Shown here one piece after another: positions 58,066 to 64,000 of a DNA stretch of 64,000 nt; the first letter of the stretch is position 1; each line of letters opens with the position of its first letter. The stretch is taken from assembly GCA_035772735.1 (NCBI GenBank), contig JASDFA010000020.1, forward strand, positions 13,681,501-13,745,500, read 5' to 3'. Source of the stretch: Datura wrightii. Lineage: Eukaryota > Streptophyta > Magnoliopsida > Solanales > Solanaceae. The position numbers were made by a program, and so were the translations under genes. Below the pieces are notes generated by a model. The model searched no databases and had not been told where the DNA came from. It saw nothing but the letters and a program-made list of their open reading frames with translations.

Positions 58066-59618
58066 CTATGCACATTCCGGATATGTTTATGTAGATATGA
58101 TGCGTTTATGTTGAATGTTGCAGGAAAATAGGTCCGAAATGGGAAATAGGCAAAGTAAGGCAGAAAAGGGCTGAAATGCAGGCTTCCAAGCATGTCATGA
58201 GTCGTCGTCCCAAGGAATGACTCGTGCCTAGAGTTGTTGGGAGAAGATCAAGTTTAATGCTGAAGAAAAAGTGCATTCAACAGATTGAAGGCACAACTCG
58301 TTACGCCTAGTAATGAGCCATTAAGCCAGTTGTGAAGACTGGGAAGAGGAATTCTGAAAAAGATGCAGTGAAGGCAATGACAGATGTAACGAGTTGTCAA
58401 GTGTTGGGATGACCCATCAGGAGGACTTTGGTAGGAATCGTCAGTTGCACTAGAATTTTGGAGAGTCAAGACCACGAGAGGCCTAACGATTCATGCCCTG
58501 ACACGATAAGTCGATAGGTTACCCGTTACCACAACTGAGCCTACTGCAGAGGACGACTAATTTCCACTGCTCACGACTCATTAGGAGACCTAACGAGTTG
58601 TTACTTGGCCCATTACCCCTGCTGACTTGGAATCCAAGTTTAGTTAGGATAAGATTTGTTTGAGACTATAAATATAATTTTTAGGTTTATTTTTCGTACG
58701 CAGTTATTTTTACCAACTTTCACATGAATTCTAGTATTGTTAACGATTGTTCTTGGTTCGAGAAACAAAGTTTATAATTTTGTTCTTGATTTTGGGAATT
58801 AATCAACATTGGAGTTTGATCATTGGTTTTGGAGTTATATTCAATTCACTTGGTTTTCTTTTACGAATTTTTGTAAGTTACAATTATGATTTATTTTATA
58901 CTTTGTGATTGTGATATTTCAATTATGAGTAGCTAACCATAACTAGGGTTGTGGGAGCCATAATGAATTAACACACATAGGTAAAACACTTAGTGATTCT
59001 TGAACGTGGTTTAATGTATGTATATTTTTCCCTTCGTTTTAATTATTTCTTAGCAGTTGCAAATGTTGGAACTTACCTTATTCTTACATACCAGATCAAG
59101 GGGGTAGTGAATGGGAAAAGGGATTAACAATGGAGATTTGAGCCTATCAACCCTCATCTAATAGCTTGAACTTGTTCGTGGATAGTTAATCTGATATTAA
59201 GGGTAAGAGTTAATTAAGTATACACCCGTATAAGGACCAAGTTGCATGGTGATAATCATCTAGATAGGGTACCAACTATTTAGGTAAACCTAACATACTG
59301 ATATTGCATGTTAAACACCGAAACAGATCACTAGTGTAAAAGCCTTGTGGTTATGAAGTCATGGGGAACACAATCCTAGTCAATTTGTTGATTGAGTACA
59401 AACCAAAATTGATTTAACCATCTAGTAGTATTTACTCTAGTTGATTATTTTATTTCTTTTTCGCCTTAGGAAATAAGTTAGCGGATAGTAATAGCTATTC
59501 ACAGTAACTCAAGTCTTTTCCATATTCCTCGTGGGATCGACTCCAACCTTTATTAGGTTTTATATTTGACATCAACTGCTTTATATCTCAATTGGGAGGT
59601 GTAATTTGGCCAACATCG

Positions 59619-59903
59619 GACCTCTGGACTGATATCAAACTATAATGATATGTAGGGAGTCACGAATAATAGAGTGGCTTCTGGATCTAGTAGGGCATAC
59701 ACGTCTAGATGAAAAAGACGTAACATAACTATGACCACATCAGGTGAGCTCTCCTGTTCCTGATGAGAAAATAATGCATAAAAATGGTTTTGGCACTGAC
59801 TGCCATCCGTACCGTACCTGAAGTATTGGCTTGTTGAGCTGGTCGGCCTGCTGGAACTATTGAGGTAGTGAATTGTGACCTTCCCCGTCCTACTGACGGG
59901 CAC
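59619..59903 (-). pseudogene. Protease region of element E
   Basis: Minus-strand remnant with SSPDVVIVMLRLFHLDVYALLDPEATLLFVTPYI, interrupted after SL by a stop. The usual DPGATL motif reads DPEATL, so the Gly of the catalytic loop is replaced. The sequence ends near FDISPEV at the D junction; RT and RNase H are missing. Confidence 0.75.
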
Positions 59904-60937
59904 TCTCTAAGCCGATGACCAAGTTGTCCACAACCAATACAACCCTCTTGACTCTAAAGACACTCTCCTGGGTGGTTCTTGCCACACTTAGGGCAAGCTA
60001 GATATCTGTTACCTGCACTGAAACTCTGGGACTGAGAGCCAGATGCTCCACCCCTCTGATCCTAGCGAGACCGAAAGGTAGGGGCGCTGGCTAAGCTAGG
60101 TGTTGGAGTCCTCTACTGCTGTTGCTGCTGTGCGCGGCTAGTACTGATAGACCTCTAGTCCACAATCTGATTGGCCAGTCCTAGCCCACTTGTTCTTTCA
60201 CTCCATATCTCTCAATTTTTCTACCTCAACTTGCTGGGCAAAGACAATAAGGCTGGAGAGATCCATGTCCTTAATAAGCATCACTATTTTGCACTCATTG
60301 AGGACCAAGTTCGACACCCCATTTACAAATTTCAGCATGTGAGCCCTTGGCTCAATCACCATCTCTGTAGCGTATTCGGACAACCTGGTGAACTCCAGAG
60401 CGTGCTCTCCTACCATCCGTTTTCCCTGTCTCAAATTCATGAACTCCACTACTTTCGCCTCCCTAAGCTCCCGAGGGAAGAATCTATCCAAGAAGGTTGT
60501 AGTGAACTCCTCCCATTCCATCAGTCCTGCTTCTGCTGGCCTCCCCTCCTTCCACTATTCGTACCAAACCTGGGCTACCCCTTTCAGCTGGTAGACAGCC
60601 CCAAGTCAGCACTCACTAAGGGACTGACACTCATAATTCGGGTGATCTTTTTAATTTCATCCATAAATCCTTGTGGGTCCTCTCCTACCTTAGATCCATG
60701 ATAGTCTGAAGGGTTCATTCGAGTGAAGTCCCGCACTCAGGAAGCTGCTGCAGAGCCGTTGTTGTTGATTGGAACCACCTGCTGGTTCACTTGGTTGGTA
60801 ACAGTCTGGGTGAGCAGCTGAATGGCCGCCCTGAATTCTACCGTAGACACCGAGTTATCCTGAGGGGCTGTCGAGACTGGTGGGGCAGGTCGGTGAGCAT
60901 TATCGACCCTTCTTCCATTACCACATCATGGAAGCAT
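59904..60937 (-). pseudogene. gag of element E
   Basis: It starts at 60937 (MLP, then a stop at codon 4). The N-terminal part includes STVEFRAAIQLLTQTVTNQ. The capsid core is best kept at 60521-60198 (MEWEEFTTTFLDRFFPREL; GEHALEFTRLSEYA). A zinc knuckle CIGCGQLGHRLREC lies near 59945-59905, after a CPKCGKNHPGEC motif. Stops and small indels break the frame several times. Confidence 0.82.
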
Positions 60938-60973
60938 GATTCACTGAAATGAAATAGAGCACGAGTTAGGAGA

Positions 60974-61073
60974 ATGATTTTTGGAACTGAGATTTCAATG
61001 CACGAGTATGAAATAAAGGAAATATGATTTTTGGAACTGAGATTTCAATGCACGAGTATGAAATAAAGGAAAT
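60974..61073. repeat. Two 50-bp tandem copies in the leader of E
   Basis: ATGATTTTTGGAACTGAG... at 60974 is repeated at 61024 without visible differences. It lies between the primer site and gag. Confidence 0.85.
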
Positions 61074-61187
61074 ATTTCCTAATGACATCTCGTAGCTTCC
61101 CCATCATAAGTGTGGCGCACTTCACGCCCATGAAGAGGACTCTACTTGATGTGGCTTTTAGACATCTAAGGATACTCTAGACCTAGT

Positions 61188-61199
61188 GCTTTGATACCA
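61188..61199 (-). promoter_or_regulatory. Primer binding site of element E (tRNA-Met)
   Basis: The minus strand reads TGGTATCAAAGC, one base from the perfect tRNA-Met complement, four bases from the LTR end. Confidence 0.82.
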
Positions 61200-61203
61200 T
61201 GTT

Positions 61204-63525
61204 TTTCACGCCCCGAGCTTAGACCCTGGACGGGACACGGTACTTTGAGTCACAAGTAACCCCAAGTCAACCCCTGGTCTATCATACACTAGTATTCTGA
61301 GTAGAATGAAAATGTATACAATGGAAGTCTAATGCAAAAATATGAATACTTGAAAGAAATAAAGCTAGTTCATTGTATTTGAACATATTAGGACAAAGCT
61401 ACAAGTCTGAAAAACCAATCTGCATCTGAAAGCCACTATGACTGATTAGCTGTTGGGAAAAGCCCCCAGCTAACTCCAAATCTAAATAGAAGGAAAGAAA
61501 ATATTACTTAAGTATATAATCTCCATCCTCGAAGAATGAGGACTCACCAACTAGAATAGCTGAAGTCTGCGGTGAGTGATCGGCTAGCGAGGCTGAGATT
61601 GGGATCCTGCAGTTGTATCATAAAATGATAAACATAAAAGTACGCATAGTAATTTGTACTGAGTAAGTGAGAGAAACATAACACAATGGAACAAATAAGA
61701 AGAAAATGTTGAACTCGAAGGACATGCAATGACCGACTAAAGCTACTGAACTAAATAATTAAAATACTGAGATGGTCTAAAGGACCCTGTCTGATGGTCA
61801 AAGCATGTTCTAAATCTAGAATACTGATCTGAACTAAATTGAAACTGGACTAAACTGACTAGTTGGAGAGTCTATAACCGACATATAACCACATGAGCTA
61901 GACATGGAGTCCAATGTATATACCCTATCAGTAGAATCCAATATACCTTGACGGTATATAAAGGCATGAACTAGGTGGTCACAAGAGTCTGGGGCCATGA
62001 GGCCAATAGTAACTGTAACCTACGGTGGCAACATAGTTCTGGGAACTTGGATGCACTGAAATCCCAGTCCGCTCAGTGCTAAGTCCTACTCCCACTGGAT
62101 ACTCCTATACTAAATACTAAACTGATAGCTCAAACAGGGGCCCAAGACTAGTTAAGGATATATATTTGAAAGAACACTGAGATTCTTATATGGACCAGAT
62201 TCTGGAATTGGGTTCTAACATCGGTCAGAGTTGCTTATCTGGAAGCATCGTAACTGTTTAAAGAACAAACTAAAATATGAAACTGGGGTCCTAAGGCTAG
62301 TCAAAGTTGTTTATCTAAAGTGTCATGACCGCATAGTCGACCAATAAAACGGAATTCTGAATCTAATTCTGATAACTGGGAGGTACTACTAACACCTCGG
62401 GAATTTCTGTAGTCAAACTGATCAGTTGACATTTTGTGACTGACATTGAGAATTCTAACATTCTTACTAAAACTGAACTGAGAACAATCTGATTTAGTTT
62501 CAATGCTACTAACAACATGGGAGTCCATAATATTAATAAATCCAAGCAAAATTTCGATATTCAAGAACTAATGCAAATTTCAAGACTTTCTAATTGAAGA
62601 AATAGGGCTAAATTTTACTTCACAAGGTTTAACATTATTTCAGGAACGAAATAGTGGAAAATATCTATAATTAACATGGTATAATATCCCACATGATTTA
62701 GACAAAGTATGACTAGAAATTTCTAGACATTCGGTAGTTTCAGGGCTATAACTAATAGAGAGAAGTAGTGAGGAATTTGGAGACACAAGGGAAGAACTAT
62801 TCCCTTGTTTAATTCCCGCATACCTGATGAAGAAGCCCGAAGAATTCCCTTGAGAAACTGAGGAAAAAAGGTTGCCCTATCTGTTGCTCTAAAAAGTTCT
62901 GAGAGTTCTATGATGAATCCTAAGAGTCTGGATGGGGAGAATGAGGAAAGAAACCATTGAACCCCTCTAATAAGTCTGAAAATATGCTTAAAACGACATA
63001 GTTTAGAGTCTAGTAGGGTAGAAAATTACTAAAAGACCCTTGAAAACTTGCAGGAGAAAATTGATCGCCAGTCCTCACGGGTGACCTAATGGGTCGTGAT
63101 CAGAGACCATGAATCATGGTCACACTCAAGACGTGCACTGCCTGGAACACACTAATGGTCACCACAAGGGACCTAACCTCAAACACCTCGGAGTCCCCAC
63201 GGGTGAAACCACGACTCTTGGTGTCCCAAATGAGTCGTCGTGAGAACTCGTTGGGTACACTGCCTAACATTTCCTGGTCATATATTATTCTTGACCACAG
63301 GTCATATCACGACTCATTGCGGTTGACCATGACCCCTTATCACACCCGTGGTCACCCTTTTTCCAAATTTCCAAATAAGCTCTCAGTCCTCACCATGAGT
63401 CACTTAACGACTCATGATCACCTCCCACGGGTCACAAAATGACTCGTTCTATGACCTGGTGCAGATTTTCCAATTTTCTCTAATTTAAGTCCCGGATCTA
63501 GTCTTTGAGTCATTGGGGCATTACA
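61204..63525 (-). repeat. 5' LTR of element E
   Basis: 2322 bp, collinear with 6897-10965 (without the solo LTR). The ACGACTCGT-type array is at 63060-63440. Short ORFs such as 62301-62564 have counterparts in the other LTR but no protein-like conservation. Confidence 0.85.
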
Positions 63526-64000
63526 TTAAAGCAGTCGAGTTTGTGAATCTAGAGCAAGGAAAGATGACAGTTCAGGAGTATGCATTGGAGTTCACTCGTC
63601 TATCCAAGTATGCACCTGAGATGGTGGCAGATCAGAAAGCCCCAGTGAGCAGGTTTGTACATGGGATAGCAAACTACTTGGTCAGGGATTGCCAAACGAC
63701 AATGCTTCTTTAGGACATTGACTTTGCTTGGATAGTCCTGTACGCCCAACAGATAGAGGCAGTGTAGATGAGTGAGCAGGAGAGAGAGGCCAAGAGGGAT
63801 AGGACTAATAGCTTTGGATTCTCCCAACAGAGACCTAGTGGGCACCATCAGCAGTCCCATCAGAGATCTTCAGCCCAACAGCTTCATCTATGAGTGTTTC
63901 ATCTAGGTCCTGGTGCGATTAGAGGGGATGAGCATCAAGCTCGAGGGGCCAGAGTGTTAGACCTATAAAGATCAGCCCTCCTGAGTGTAGCAGATGTGGC
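63526..64000 (+). pseudogene. gag central/C-terminal fragment, probably element A
   Basis: Plus-strand gag from KAVEFVNLEQGKMTVQEYALEFTRL (written here in part) through a Gln/Arg-rich linker to the first residues of a zinc-knuckle region at the window edge. A TAG at 63711 and others interrupt it. Orientation, family and position fit the continuation of the gag begun at 6733. Linking the two is an inference, as the intervening codons are missing. Confidence 0.7.

Larger units (their letters stand above)
20380..59618 (+). mobile_element. Athila-like Ty3/Gypsy element D with two nested insertions
   Basis: A plus-strand Athila-type retrotransposon. It has a 5' LTR (20380-36961, interrupted by C), the diagnostic tRNA-Asp primer site TGGCGCCGTTGCCGGGGA at 36967, gag, protease, RT, RNase H, integrase, an extra ORF (44023-46211) and a 3' LTR (47788-59618, interrupted by H). 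Without the inserts D is about 14 kb. It sits inside pol of the minus-strand element E. I found no target duplication, and the first few bases of the 5' LTR seem altered or lost. Confidence 0.85.
47788..59618 (+). repeat. 3' LTR of element D, split by element H
   Basis: Pieces 47788-47836 and 58071-59618 are collinear with the 5' LTR. The insertion point carries the duplication CTATG (47832-47836 and 58066-58070). The terminal CA reads CG at 59617-59618. ACGACTCGT-like motifs lie at 58190-58620. Confidence 0.85.
6897..63525 (-). mobile_element. Tekay-like Ty3/Gypsy element E, multiply interrupted
   Basis: This is a minus-strand chromovirus-type LTR retrotransposon with matching LTRs at 6897-10965 and 61204-63525 and a tRNA-Met primer site at 61188-61199. 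Its own remaining internal parts are gag and protease (60937-59619), part of integrase (20381-19784) and the integrase C-terminus (11634-11225). A solo LTR, a pararetrovirus and the Athila-like element D interrupt it. Reverse transcriptase, RNase H and the start of integrase are missing between 20381 and 59619, so about 3 kb was lost at or after the D insertion. That the pieces belong to one element is inferred from consistent order and orientation. Confidence 0.7.

Noticed and set aside
6892..63530. Target-site duplication for element E inside element A
   Set aside because: Left flank GGCCT and right flank TTAAA do not match; the A/E relationship rests on gag continuity only.

Overview
The window reads as intergenic heterochromatin of a plant nuclear genome, most likely a solanaceous species. 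The reasons are an Athila-type element, several Tekay/Del-type Ty3/Gypsy chromoviruses with 2-2.5 kb LTRs, and an integrated pararetrovirus whose gene order resembles solendoviruses and cavemoviruses. The organism call is an inference from element content. I see no host cellular gene, tRNA gene, rRNA or CRISPR array. Almost every base belongs to a mobile element, and nearly all their genes are broken.

The layout is a nested stack. On the left is a minus-strand Athila-like fragment, Z (1-4252). A plus-strand Tekay-like element, A, starts at 4253 (LTR 4253-6521, start of gag to 6896), and gag sequence of the same kind resumes at 63526. Between the gag pieces lies a minus-strand Tekay-like element, E (LTRs 6897-10965 and 61204-63525). 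E carries three insertions: a solo LTR (9000-10703, target duplication CCTAA) in its 3' LTR; an endogenous pararetrovirus (11635-19783) in its integrase; and a plus-strand Athila-like element, D (about 20380-59618), in its pol. D's 5' LTR contains minus-strand element C (20682-35693, target duplication GCCAG). C contains plus-strand element B (23944-33998, target duplication AAGTT). D's 3' LTR contains minus-strand element H (47837-58065, target duplication CTATG). Nesting gives the relative order of arrival: Z, A, E, then D, the virus and the solo LTR, then C and H, then B.

The most interesting component is the pararetrovirus. It is an AT-rich minus-strand integrate slightly longer than one genome (unit 7714 bp) with 435-bp direct terminal repeats. 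In transcription order it has a tRNA-Met primer site, a leader, three small ORFs joined by start/stop overlaps, a coat protein with a CCHC zinc knuckle, a 30K-type movement protein whose C-terminus carries a second protease-like DTG domain, an aspartic protease, reverse transcriptase/RNase H, and a transactivator. Stops or frame changes interrupt coat, protease-RT and transactivator, so this copy is defective as it stands.

Other points of note are a near-palindromic motif related to ACGACTCGT that recurs in the LTRs of unrelated families, a duplicated RNA-hairpin module downstream of D's pol with compensatory stem changes, a chimeric integrase-transactivator ORF at the virus junction, and decay of B and H dominated by changes that look like cytosine deamination.
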